Of a stretch of 64,000 bases of DNA, positions 8,415-16,726 are shown piece after piece (the first letter of the stretch is position 1; the number at the start of each line of letters is the position of its first letter). Position numbers and translations under genes: made by a program. The notes under the pieces are model-generated. The model was given only the letters and a program-made list of their open reading frames with translations, ran no database searches and was not told the DNA's origin. This stretch comes from CAWIHK01 sp963835935 (GTDB taxonomy: Bacteria > Bacteroidota > Ignavibacteria > UBA10030 > CAVZMI01), in assembly GCA_963835935.1 (NCBI GenBank), contig CAWIHK010000002.1, positions 620,001-684,000 of the forward strand. The letters run 5' to 3'.

Positions 8415-8458
8415 GGAACCTCCGGAAAGGAATAATCTATCGATAGAAATGTTATGTA

Positions 8459-9070
8459 TTAATCTCCGAGCTCGAGCCGTTTTATTTCATCGCGCAACTT
8501 TGCAGCCCGTTCGTATTCTTCCTTCTCGATGGCTTCTTTCAATTCATCGCGCAATTCTTCGAGCTTGGACTCTTTGGGCAATGGTTTTGGCGGTTTGATA
8601 TTTGTTTTGATTTTTTTTGGTTCATTCTCTTCCACGCCCTCGGCGGATGCCGGCTCTTCAGGTTCCGGAACAAATGCCGCTTCACGCATTACTGTTTCGG
8701 CAACAAAAATAGGCACGTTGTAGCGTACTGCAAGCGCAATCGCGTCGCTTGGACGCGAGTCGATTTCATGGTTCGCCGTAGTGCTGTCGAGTTCTATATG
8801 TGCAAAAAATGTTCCATCGCGAAGATCGTTGATCGTTACTTCCATCAGCGAAACACCGAGTTGATCGATGATGTTTTTCAACAAATCGTGGGTCAAAGGG
8901 CGCGGCGGTTTTATCCCTTCCATCTCCAGCGCGATCGATTGAGCCTCGAATGCACCGATGATGATCGGCAAGCGACGTTCACCGCTTACTTCTTTCAATA
9001 TTAAAGCGTACGCTCCGTTGCTTGCCGGACTCGTAGATAAACCTAAAATGTCAACCTGTACTTTTTCCAC
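8459..9070 (-). CDS. bifunctional nuclease family protein (DUF151) with UVR motif
   Basis: A 203-aa protein. Residues 1-135 match the DUF151/BFN fold: RRLPIIIGAFEAQSIALEM, RPLTHDLLKNIIDQLGVSL and IDSRPSDAIALAVRYNVPIF, the last being the family signature. A linker rich in Glu and Pro follows, and residues about 168-203 form a UvrB/UvrC-type interaction motif (ELRDELKEAIEKEEYERAAK then LRDEIKRLE). BFN proteins have reported RNase and DNase activity; the UVR tail suggests docking to a partner, but which one is unknown. The frame starts with GTG at 9070. Confidence 0.9.
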   Translation of the reverse strand: MEKVQVDILGLSTSPASNGAYALILKEVSGERRLPIIIGAFEAQSIALEMEGIKPPRPLTHDLLKNIIDQLGVSLMEVTINDLRDGTFFAHIELDSTTANHEIDSRPSDAIALAVRYNVPIFVAETVMREAAFVPEPEEPASAEGVEENEPKKIKTNIKPPKPLPKESKLEELRDELKEAIEKEEYERAAKLRDEIKRLELGD

Positions 9071-9109
9071 GGTCGTAATCTACAAACTAATTATGAAAAG
9101 TCAAATTGT

Positions 9110-9142
9110 AAAAGATTAAGATTGAGAACAAGATTAAGAATT
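9110..9142. repeat. short hexamer-type tandem repeat
   Basis: Degenerate TTAAGA/TTGAGA units lie between etfA and the bifunctional nuclease gene, of the same kind as at 91-116 and next to the 28449 repeat arm. The rest of the 112-base gap shows nothing else. Confidence 0.4.
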
Positions 9143-9182
9143 AAATAAAATCTACAATCCTGAACCTTTTTTCATCCAATCT

Positions 9183-10157
9183 TCAATTACTCACTTTCTT
9201 TTTTAACTCATCTCTCAATACCGGCAGAACCTCAAACACATCGCCGACGATGCCATAATCCGCGGTCTGAAAGATCGGAGCATCCTTGTCTTTATTAATC
9301 GCAACAATATATTTCGAAGACGACATTCCAGCAAGGTGTTGGATCGCTCCGGAAATTCCGCATGCGACATAGAGCGACGGTGAAACTGTTTTTCCTGTTT
9401 GGCCAACCTGTTCATCATGAGGCCGCCATCCAGCATCGACGACTGCGCGCGAAGCGCCGACCGCCCCGTGAACTATATCGGCAATTTCTTCAATTACTTT
9501 AAAATGCTCGGGCCCTTTCATTCCTCTGCCGCCGGAAACAATGATGTTGGCTTCCGTAACATCCGGACGGCCTTCTGTAATTTTCACTTCTTTCACCACT
9601 GAAGCAAAATCTGCATCATTCAATTCGACGGCAATTTTTTCCACCTTACACAATTGACCACTGCTTACCCCGGCAGCAAAAACATTCGGCCGAAGTGTAA
9701 ATATTTTTACAGGTGATTTTATCTTCACATCGATCAATGCCTTGCCAGCATAAGCCGGACGTGTAGCGATTATCTCGCCGGATTCCACTTTCATAGCAGT
9801 GCAATCGCCTGCGATACCGGCATCGAGACGAACAGCCACGCGAGGCGCAAGATCTTTGCCCATCGAAGTTGCCGGAAAGATTACAACATCGGCTTGTTCT
9901 TTTTTAACAATTTCAGCTACCAATTTTGTATATGCAGTGGTTGAATAATTTTTCAGTTTTACGTCGTCGCCGGCAATTACACGTGAAGCTCCGTATCCGC
10001 CCAATTGCGCCGATGCGTCGGCTATTCCGCTTCCCACGACGATCGCCAGAACTTCACCACCAAGTTGATCGGCAAGATTTTTTGATACACGCACAACTTC
10101 GAATGCCGCTTGCTTAAATTTCCCTTCACGTTGTTCTGCAAATGCTACTATTTTCAT
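9183..10157 (-). CDS. etfA: electron transfer flavoprotein, alpha subunit
   Basis: FAD-binding subunit of the ETF heterodimer, which moves electrons from acyl-CoA and other dehydrogenases to the quinone pool. The N-terminal half shows the ETF adenine-nucleotide-like fold (KIVAFAEQREGKFKQAAFEV). The C-terminal FAD domain contains GGRGMKGPEHFKVIEEIA, VDAGWRPHDEQVGQTGKTVS and LYVACGISGAIQHLAGM, all family signatures. The 324-aa length is normal. It lies 30 bases after etfB in the same operon. Confidence 0.96.
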   Translation of the reverse strand: MKIVAFAEQREGKFKQAAFEVVRVSKNLADQLGGEVLAIVVGSGIADASAQLGGYGASRVIAGDDVKLKNYSTTAYTKLVAEIVKKEQADVVIFPATSMGKDLAPRVAVRLDAGIAGDCTAMKVESGEIIATRPAYAGKALIDVKIKSPVKIFTLRPNVFAAGVSSGQLCKVEKIAVELNDADFASVVKEVKITEGRPDVTEANIIVSGGRGMKGPEHFKVIEEIADIVHGAVGASRAVVDAGWRPHDEQVGQTGKTVSPSLYVACGISGAIQHLAGMSSSKYIVAINKDKDAPIFQTADYGIVGDVFEVLPVLRDELKKKVSN

Positions 10158-10187
10158 TTCAATCTCCTTTTATCTCACTCACACTCA

Positions 10188-10934
10188 TTAAATGACTTTG
10201 GCTTCTTCATGGAGCAACCGGACGAGTTCCGGCACCACGCTCGCGTCGTTACCGAGAATTTTTCCAGCCGCTTTACCCGCAGGTTTCCGCATCTGAACGA
10301 CTTCAACTTTATTTGCCGCCGGCGACGGTGCCTTCTCTTCAATCGGTTTATTTTTTGAAGCCATAATTCCTTTTAATGATGGATATTGGGGTTCATTCAA
10401 ACCTTTCTGAGCAGTGATCACGACAGGCATTGTCGACTCAACCACTTCATGGCCACCTTCGATTTCGCGATGTGCTGTCACTTTTCCATTTGCAATTTCG
10501 AGCTTCACAGCAACGGCAATCGAAGGCCAGCCGAGCATCTCACCCATTAACGAACCGATCATCGCGCTGTCATAGTCGATTGACTGTTTTCCAGTCAACA
10601 CGACATCGGTCGCGGCCTCGCGGGCATAATCAGCCAGAGCTTTTGCCACGCTAAAAGAATCCCGGATCGAATCGTCTTTCAACAAAACCGCTTTATCGAC
10701 TCCCATGGCAAGCGCTTTGCGCAAAGTTTCCTTATGCGTGTCGCCGCCGAGACTGACAGCGATTACTTCGCCTCCATTTTTTTCTTTGAGCCGTAGTCCT
10801 TCCTCAATCGCGAATTCATCATACGGATTAAGAACAAAATTAATACCGCTCTTATCAATCGAAATATTATCAGTTCCAACTTTGACTCTCATTTCTGTGT
10901 CAGGAACGTGATTGATACATACAACGATTTTCAT
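10188..10934 (-). CDS. etfB: electron transfer flavoprotein, beta subunit
   Basis: AMP-binding partner of EtfA. The 248-aa protein begins MKIVVCINHVPDTEMRVKV and contains NPYDEFAIEEGLRLKEKNGG and AREAATDVVLTGKQSIDYDS, typical of ETF beta. The C-terminal arm that wraps around EtfA is present (PSLKGIMASKNKPIE). It is the first gene of the etfBA operon and starts 30 bases after the hisC stop, so it could be read through from hisDC or have its own promoter in that small gap. Confidence 0.96.
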   Translation of the reverse strand: MKIVVCINHVPDTEMRVKVGTDNISIDKSGINFVLNPYDEFAIEEGLRLKEKNGGEVIAVSLGGDTHKETLRKALAMGVDKAVLLKDDSIRDSFSVAKALADYAREAATDVVLTGKQSIDYDSAMIGSLMGEMLGWPSIAVAVKLEIANGKVTAHREIEGGHEVVESTMPVVITAQKGLNEPQYPSLKGIMASKNKPIEEKAPSPAANKVEVVQMRKPAGKAAGKILGNDASVVPELVRLLHEEAKVI

Positions 10935-10964
10935 GCAACCTCCCTCATTCTATCTATAATAAAT

Positions 10965-12041
10965 CTAGTTCAATTGTTTCAATACTTGTTCAAAAGTGGT
11001 AAGAAATTTTTCATTCTCATCCTCAGTCCCGACGTTGACACGAAGACATCGTTCGAGCATCGGGTAAGAACTCACATCGCGCACAAGAACGCCTTCATTC
11101 AACAATGCGTCCATCACCAAACCAGCCGGATGTTTCGTCCGTATCAGGAAAAAATTTGTGTCTGAAGGATACACCAGTATCGACGGCAACTCTGCCAACC
11201 GCTGCGCAACAATACTCTTTTGATTTTTTATATATCGAATATGATCGTTGATCACATTTGGATTTTTAAGCAGCGTTATCGCCGTCAGGGAAGAAAGCCG
11301 GTTCACCGTAAATGGAATTTTCGGTTTTAATATTTCCTGACGGATTTTAGGATGTGCGATGAGATAACCGATTCGTAATCCTGCAAGACTGAATGATTTC
11401 GACAGAGTGCGCAGCAGAATCAAATTCTCATGTTTTTTCAACAATTCGAAACAACTCTTCTTATCGGAAAATTCGATGTACGCTTCATCCACCAGAACCA
11501 AAGCGCTGGTTTGTTTTAGAAGTTGTTCGACTCCTTCAACCGGCATTGATTGAGCAGTCGGACTATTCGGCGAGACTATCACAATCAACGACGGATTATT
11601 TTTTTTCGACATCTCAATGAAACGATCGGCGTTATAACTCAAATCCTCGTTCATCATGACTTCAACAACATTCGCGTCGAATACGCGCGCCGCTTTTTCA
11701 TAGAGAAAAAATGACGGCGACGGAAGAAGCACAGTGGTTCCTTTGGTAACGATCGCCATCATGACTGTATACATCAATTCATTCGAACCATCGCCGATGA
11801 TGATGCCGTCAGCCGGCCAGTTCAAATACTCTGCGACAGCCTCAATAAGATCTTGCGGGAACGTCTCCGGATACCGATTCCACGACTCCTTTAAAAAAGC
11901 AGACACAACCTGTTCTTTAATTTCTCGCGGAATATCGAACGGATTTTCGTTTTGATTCAACTTAATCTGCGCCGTCTTACCTTTAACGGCATAGACTTCA
12001 AGCGCGCGAACGCTTGCTTTTATGTTGTTCAAAAAATTCAT
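10965..12041 (-). CDS. hisC: histidinol-phosphate aminotransferase
   Basis: PLP-dependent fold-type I aminotransferase that makes L-histidinol phosphate from imidazole-acetol phosphate. The family features are LNQNENPFDIP at the N-terminus, IGDGSNELMYTVMMAIV, VDEAYIEFSDKKS, and RTLSKSFSLAGLRIGYLIAH with the PLP lysine. I start it at the ATG at 12041, two bases after the hisD stop; a TTG two codons earlier would overlap hisD by 4 bases. Only hisD and hisC of the pathway are present here, so the other his genes lie elsewhere. Confidence 0.95.
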   Translation of the reverse strand: MNFLNNIKASVRALEVYAVKGKTAQIKLNQNENPFDIPREIKEQVVSAFLKESWNRYPETFPQDLIEAVAEYLNWPADGIIIGDGSNELMYTVMMAIVTKGTTVLLPSPSFFLYEKAARVFDANVVEVMMNEDLSYNADRFIEMSKKNNPSLIVIVSPNSPTAQSMPVEGVEQLLKQTSALVLVDEAYIEFSDKKSCFELLKKHENLILLRTLSKSFSLAGLRIGYLIAHPKIRQEILKPKIPFTVNRLSSLTAITLLKNPNVINDHIRYIKNQKSIVAQRLAELPSILVYPSDTNFFLIRTKHPAGLVMDALLNEGVLVRDVSSYPMLERCLRVNVGTEDENEKFLTTFEQVLKQLN

Positions 12042-12043
12042 TT

Positions 12044-13327
12044 TCAAGATTTTTTATTTCGGATTTTTAACGACAAGCTGTGAGCAAACAAACCTTCCTG
12101 TTCGGCAAAAAAAGAAGCTTTCTCTGCCGATAGACGAAGTTGACGTTTAGAGTAATCGATAACGCTCGAACGCTTTAAAAAGTCTTCGACGCCGAGCGGC
12201 GACGAGAAACGCGACGTTGCGCTCGTCGGCAATGTGTGATTGGGACCTGCGAAATAATCGCCGATGGCAACGGGCGAATAATCACCCAGGAAAATTGCAC
12301 CCGCATGTTTCACCAACTGCATTGTTTGCCAGTTATTTTTCGTGACGATTTCAAGATGCTCCGGTGCAAGTTTATCTACGAGATCGACTCCATCGCGAAG
12401 ATTTGGAACCAGAATAATTGCGCTCTTGTCCGCCAGCGATTTTTGCATAATCGTCTGCCGGGGTTGGTTCAGAATAAATTCGCTCATCGCCGAGACAACC
12501 GACGACGCGATTTTTTTGCTTGTCGTGATCAGAATCGATGAGGCTTCTTCGTCATGTTCGGATTGAGCAAGCATGTCTGCTGCAATGAATTCCGGATTTG
12601 CGAATTCATCCGCGAGAATTACTACTTCACTCGGGCCCGCAAAGCTGTCGATGCCGACTATTCCAAAAACCAATTTCTTGGCAGTCGCGACATAAATATT
12701 TCCCGGCCCGACAATTTTATCGACCTTCGGGATAGAGTCCGTGCCGTACGCCAGTGCCGCTATCGCCTGCGCTCCGCCGATTCGATAAATATTTTTTACG
12801 CCGAGTATTCGCGCGGCAACTAAAACATTTTCGTTTACTTCTCCGTTTTTATTCGGCGGAGAAACAAGATGTATTTCCTCAACACCGGCAACCTGTGCCG
12901 GAATTACATTCATCAAAACGGTCGATGGATACGCGGCTTTTCCGCCGGGAATGTAGATACCGGTTTTCTCGATCGGAGTAACACGCTGGCCCAACTTACT
13001 GCCGGAAGCAGTTTTGAAATACCACGATTTTTGAGTTTGCTTCTTGTGAAATGTGCGGATATTTGCTGCCGCTTCAGTAAGTACCTTCACAAATTTTTTA
13101 TCTGCATTTCGGTATGCATTTTCAATTTCATTTTTTGTCACCACGAACGATTCAAGTTCGACACCATCGAATTGTCTGCAAAACTCTCGAACGGCATCGT
13201 CGCCTTTTTCCCGAACTTTTTCAAGAATTACACGAACTACTCCCTCAACCGTTTCATTGGAAGAAACGTGACGTTTGCAAAGCGCGAATATTTGTTCTGC
13301 ATCCTTCTTGAAATCAAGAATATTCAA
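12044..13327 (-). CDS. hisD: histidinol dehydrogenase
   Basis: Zn- and NAD-dependent enzyme for the last two steps of histidine synthesis (histidinol to histidine). The 427-aa sequence shows IYIPGGKAAYPSTVLMNVIP, RIGGAQAIAALAYGTDSIPK, VGPGNIYVATAKK, the zinc-binding LAQSEHDEEA, and the end motif PNHTLPTSATSRFSSPLGVE. The start is a TTG at 13327 just after GGGAAAAATAA; no upstream ATG fits the family length. hisC follows with two bases between. Confidence 0.96.
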   Translation of the reverse strand: MNILDFKKDAEQIFALCKRHVSSNETVEGVVRVILEKVREKGDDAVREFCRQFDGVELESFVVTKNEIENAYRNADKKFVKVLTEAAANIRTFHKKQTQKSWYFKTASGSKLGQRVTPIEKTGIYIPGGKAAYPSTVLMNVIPAQVAGVEEIHLVSPPNKNGEVNENVLVAARILGVKNIYRIGGAQAIAALAYGTDSIPKVDKIVGPGNIYVATAKKLVFGIVGIDSFAGPSEVVILADEFANPEFIAADMLAQSEHDEEASSILITTSKKIASSVVSAMSEFILNQPRQTIMQKSLADKSAIILVPNLRDGVDLVDKLAPEHLEIVTKNNWQTMQLVKHAGAIFLGDYSPVAIGDYFAGPNHTLPTSATSRFSSPLGVEDFLKRSSVIDYSKRQLRLSAEKASFFAEQEGLFAHSLSLKIRNKKS

Positions 13328-13516
13328 TTATTTTTCCCGGAACTTTTATAGTGATCAACTTCGTTTGAATAAAATTAAATATAAAAAAAAAAGAGGTGAA
13401 AGGAAAGACCTTTTGATATTGCGGATACAGCCGTGTTCTTGATAACCGATTGGCTTTGCAGGAAAAAGATAGTAGATTCAAAATACTTACTAATGTTTCA
13501 TGGAGAAGATGAATTG

Positions 13517-13646
13517 CCACGACCTTCAGGTCGTGGAAGTGAATGAATGAAATAGAGCGGGCTTTAGCCAAACAAAAAAATGTTGAAAGTGGGGTTAAAA
13601 CCCCGTACAGCTTTTGATTTTTTAATCCACGAGCTAAAGCTCGTGG
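13517..13646. repeat. REP-like cluster of four palindromes
   Basis: The 373-base gap between hisD and nfo holds four perfect palindromes in order: CCACGACCTTCAGGTCGTGG (13517-13536), GGCTTTAGCC (13559-13568), GGGGTTAAAACCCC (13591-13604) and CCACGAGCTAAAGCTCGTGG (13627-13646). The first and last share the CCACGA...TCGTGG ends, as if they bound a single composite unit. No coding potential or RNA gene is recognised in the gap. I see no RAYT transposase gene in this window. Confidence 0.85.
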
Positions 13647-13700
13647 CAAAAAAAGTATTTTTCTAAAATTGTATCTATTCAAATAAAGAAAAGAATCGAT

Positions 13701-14567
13701 ATGCCGTTTGCGGTTCCTCTTATCGGCGCTCACATGTCGATTGCCGGCGGTGTTCATACTGCATTCGACCGCGCTATTCAAATTGGCTGCGCAACGATGC
13801 AAGTGTTTACGAAAAACAATAACCAGTGGTATGCAAAACCGTTGAAGGATGATGATATTTCGGCTTTTCGGGAAAAAGAAAAAAAAGCTAACGTGGCTCC
13901 GGTTGTTGCGCATGATTGCTATCTAATCAATCTTTGTGCAAAGGATAAAACTATTTTAAGAAAGTCGCGGGAGGCATTGATTGATGAATTGCAAAGATGT
14001 GAATCTCTCGGCATTTCATGTTTGAATTTTCATCCCGGAGCGCACCTTGATCAGGGAATCGAGAAAGGTATTAAACTCATCGCTGAATCATTGAACATGG
14101 TTCATTCAAAAACAAAAAATTATAAAGTGAAAAGTGTTCTTGAAACTACGGCCGGACAGGGATCGGCAATCGGTTATTCATTCGAACAACTTCGAAACAT
14201 AATCGATCAGGTCGATGAACGCGATCGCATGGCAGTCTGCATCGACACATGCCATGTCTTCGCTGCTGGTTATAACCTCGGCAACGAAGAGGGTTATCGT
14301 AAAACATTTCAGGAGTTCGACGATGTGATCGGTTTGGATCGTCTCGTGATGTTTCATGTCAACGATTCCAAAAAAGGACTCAACTCACATGTCGATCGTC
14401 ACGAGCACATCGGAAAGGGAATGATAGGCCTGGAAGGATTTCGGTTATTAATGAACGACAAAAGATTTGAACAAATTCCGAAAATTTTAGAAACACCGAA
14501 AAGTGAAGATATGCATGAGGATGTGGAGAATTTAAGTGTGTTGAAGAGCTTAATCAAAGAGGAGTGA
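13701..14567 (+). CDS. nfo: endonuclease IV (deoxyribonuclease IV)
   Basis: AP endonuclease of base-excision repair that uses a three-zinc centre. The 288-aa sequence has all expected metal-ligand segments: LIGAHMSIAGGVHTAFDRA, LNFHPGAHLDQG, VLETTAGQGSAIGYSFEQL, VCIDTCHVFAAGY, MFHVNDSKKGLNSHVDRHEH and a C-terminal LETP. It is a single gene on the plus strand, divergent from hisD across the REP-like cluster and convergent with the sensor kinase gene. Confidence 0.96.
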   Translation: MPFAVPLIGAHMSIAGGVHTAFDRAIQIGCATMQVFTKNNNQWYAKPLKDDDISAFREKEKKANVAPVVAHDCYLINLCAKDKTILRKSREALIDELQRCESLGISCLNFHPGAHLDQGIEKGIKLIAESLNMVHSKTKNYKVKSVLETTAGQGSAIGYSFEQLRNIIDQVDERDRMAVCIDTCHVFAAGYNLGNEEGYRKTFQEFDDVIGLDRLVMFHVNDSKKGLNSHVDRHEHIGKGMIGLEGFRLLMNDKRFEQIPKILETPKSEDMHEDVENLSVLKSLIKEE

Positions 14568-14644
14568 GATGTTTGTGGGATTAGAAAATTGAAGTGTTAT
14601 CACAAAATACCCAAACCTCTAATGGATAAATTTTCAAACTCTTT

Positions 14645-15760
14645 TCAAACCTGTAGTCGTAGGAACTTCACCATTGCCGTAGTTCCTATTCCTTCCATGC
14701 TCTGGAATTCGAGAAGGCCGCCGTTAATTTCTGCCAGCCGGTGTGCGATGAAAAGTCCGAGCCCCATACCTTGCTGTTCAAATCTCTTTCTATTGATCTG
14801 GTAAAATTTCTCTGTAATATTTGGAAGTTCGCTTGAGGGAATGCCGCGCCCGTGGTCTTTGATTGTAATAATCCACTCCAGATCCGTTTCGTCAACGAGA
14901 CATTGGATGGTTGTGTTTTGAGAACTGAATTTAATGGCATTGTCGAGAATGCGGCGAAAGATTTCAAACACATGCTTTTGATTGACGCTCGCTCTTATAG
15001 GTTTTGATGGAATGATTTGTTCTATAAAAATTGATTTCTCATTTGCCGCGGGCCGCACATCGCTGATTGCTGAAAGAAGAATCTCGAACAAGTCGTAAAC
15101 AGCGACCCGGTTTTCATATTCCTTCTGAGCTTCACCGGCCTCGATGGCGGAAGCGAGCAGGAACGATTCTACAAGCGTCTGCAATCGCGAGCCGCCTTCT
15201 TTGATCATCGAAAGGAATTGCTGCATCTCGTCCGGTTCAAATTTCATCGACACATCGGCAAGGAGATCGGTCGTGCTGTTGATTAGCGTCAATGGCGTTC
15301 TGAATTCGTGGGTCAATACCTGAACGATATGATTTTTCAGGTCAGCCAATTGATCTTCTTCCGATACTCGGAGTTCTTCGGCACGTTTCAATTTCCCACG
15401 AATACTCGAAAGTAGCAGACGGGCATCGACAGGCTTAATTAAATAATCATCTACTCCGAGTTCACGGCCTTTGACCACACTTTCCACATCGGAAAATCCT
15501 GTAAGAAAAATAAATGGGACATGGTGTAGATTTTCTTTTTTTCGCATGTTGACATAAAAATCGAAACCATTCATCTTCGGCATGTGAATATCTGAAATAA
15601 TAAGATCGGGTTTGGCAGTTTCAAGGATTTCGAGCGCTTCTTGACCTTGGTGGGCATGCAGGACTTTATAATTCGATCCTTCCAGAAGTCCGATCATCAC
15701 CTCTGCTATTTCAGAATCATCTTCAGCAATTAAAATTGTCGCATCCGGTGCGTTTGACAT
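14645..15760 (-). CDS. receiver-domain histidine kinase (single-protein two-component regulator)
   Basis: A 371-aa cytoplasmic signalling protein with no membrane segment. Residues about 7-125 are a CheY-like receiver with acidic pocket AEDD, phospho-acceptor D57 in ISDIHMPKMNGFD, and a conserved Lys in LIKPVDARL. Residues about 145-210 are a HisKA domain with the H-box VLTHEFRTPLTLINS. Residues about 250-371 are a HATPase domain with GRGIPSSELPNI and GMGLGLFIAHRLAEINGG. The receiver-first order suggests it is switched by an upstream kinase. I use the ATG at 15760 (AGAGG upstream). No cognate partner gene is adjacent. Confidence 0.9.
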   Translation of the reverse strand: MSNAPDATILIAEDDSEIAEVMIGLLEGSNYKVLHAHQGQEALEILETAKPDLIISDIHMPKMNGFDFYVNMRKKENLHHVPFIFLTGFSDVESVVKGRELGVDDYLIKPVDARLLLSSIRGKLKRAEELRVSEEDQLADLKNHIVQVLTHEFRTPLTLINSTTDLLADVSMKFEPDEMQQFLSMIKEGGSRLQTLVESFLLASAIEAGEAQKEYENRVAVYDLFEILLSAISDVRPAANEKSIFIEQIIPSKPIRASVNQKHVFEIFRRILDNAIKFSSQNTTIQCLVDETDLEWIITIKDHGRGIPSSELPNITEKFYQINRKRFEQQGMGLGLFIAHRLAEINGGLLEFQSMEGIGTTAMVKFLRLQV

Positions 15761-15786
15761 ATTCAATTAAACCTCTTTCTGCATAA

Positions 15787-16674
15787 TCAGAAAACTGGTT
15801 CCACTGGCCGTGCGATCATGATGCCTGTATGCCGTGAATTTCGCAATAAATATTCCGGCAGAGTCAATTCTGTGATCTGCACTTTCGTTTTTGGAACCGG
15901 CGCATGCAGGAGATGCAGCGAGCCATCAGATTTTCGGAATGCAATTGCGGCGTGCGCAATGTCGAGTCCGTTAATTCCAGTCGTTATGGCAAGAATGTCG
16001 CCATGATGTATCCGATCGGCGACAAGCGCCACGCGTTCTTTCGGTATATACCGATGAGGCCGCTGGTTCAATGTGCCCTCCTGGCTTTGTATCGTTAAGA
16101 AATATTCTCCATTCTGTAATTTTGCGTATGAGCTTCGATGCGCAGACATGAAGTTCACCACTTTAATAAATGTTTCTGCTTCTTTGCCTCCAATATCTTC
16201 GGTGACATTGTGAACAATTTTCTTTTCTTCGTTATCGTCTATCCAATCTGTGAAATAATGCAACCTGCTCGGATAGCCATTTATAATTCCATCGCGGTAA
16301 CGGATTAATTGTAATTGTTTCCTAAATTCCGCGAATGAATTCTTTTTAAGTTTCACACATCGGGCAATCGCGAGTGCATTCTCACATAACGTCACACAAT
16401 CGAAACCGTGCATGTTGACGATCAGATGTTCTTCACCTTCAGATTCCAGAGTTCCCTCAACGTAATCTGTTCCGATGAAGGACTCGGCAATTGCCTCTAC
16501 GACGTCGCCAATCGGACTCTGGTCGAACTTTCGTTCTCCGGCGAAGTAAAATTTCTGCATACATATGGTTGAATCCGACACAGATTGGCCGTACGTTTGC
16601 AGATGTTGCAGGAAAGGCAGTAATGCCCCGCCTGCTAAGGCTTTCATTAAGAAATTTCGGCGTGTTAGGAGCAT
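15787..16674 (-). CDS. exported DUF1460 protein (N-acetylmuramoyl-L-alanine amidase-like)
   Basis: A 295-aa protein with a Tat-like N-terminus: LTRRNFLMKALAGGALLPF carries the twin arginine and a short hydrophobic core. The mature part matches DUF1460, an NlpC/P60-related group predicted to cut peptidoglycan: NMHGFDCVTLCENALAIARC holds the likely catalytic Cys, and GINGLDIAHAAIAFR holds the likely His. The role is predicted cell-wall amidase in the periplasm. It is followed by the sensor kinase gene 26 bases downstream on the same strand; whether they share a transcript is uncertain. Confidence 0.85.
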   Translation of the reverse strand: MLLTRRNFLMKALAGGALLPFLQHLQTYGQSVSDSTICMQKFYFAGERKFDQSPIGDVVEAIAESFIGTDYVEGTLESEGEEHLIVNMHGFDCVTLCENALAIARCVKLKKNSFAEFRKQLQLIRYRDGIINGYPSRLHYFTDWIDDNEEKKIVHNVTEDIGGKEAETFIKVVNFMSAHRSSYAKLQNGEYFLTIQSQEGTLNQRPHRYIPKERVALVADRIHHGDILAITTGINGLDIAHAAIAFRKSDGSLHLLHAPVPKTKVQITELTLPEYLLRNSRHTGIMIARPVEPVF

Positions 16675-16726
16675 ATCTTTAGGACAAATTTTAAAAAATA
16701 GCCCTCATAGATCAGGCTCATAAATA

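Noticed and set aside
13314..13913. A 199-codon minus-strand open frame over the REP-like cluster and the start of nfo
   Set aside because: It runs antisense to the clearly coding nfo 5' end and through four palindromes, has no ribosome binding site and no family likeness.
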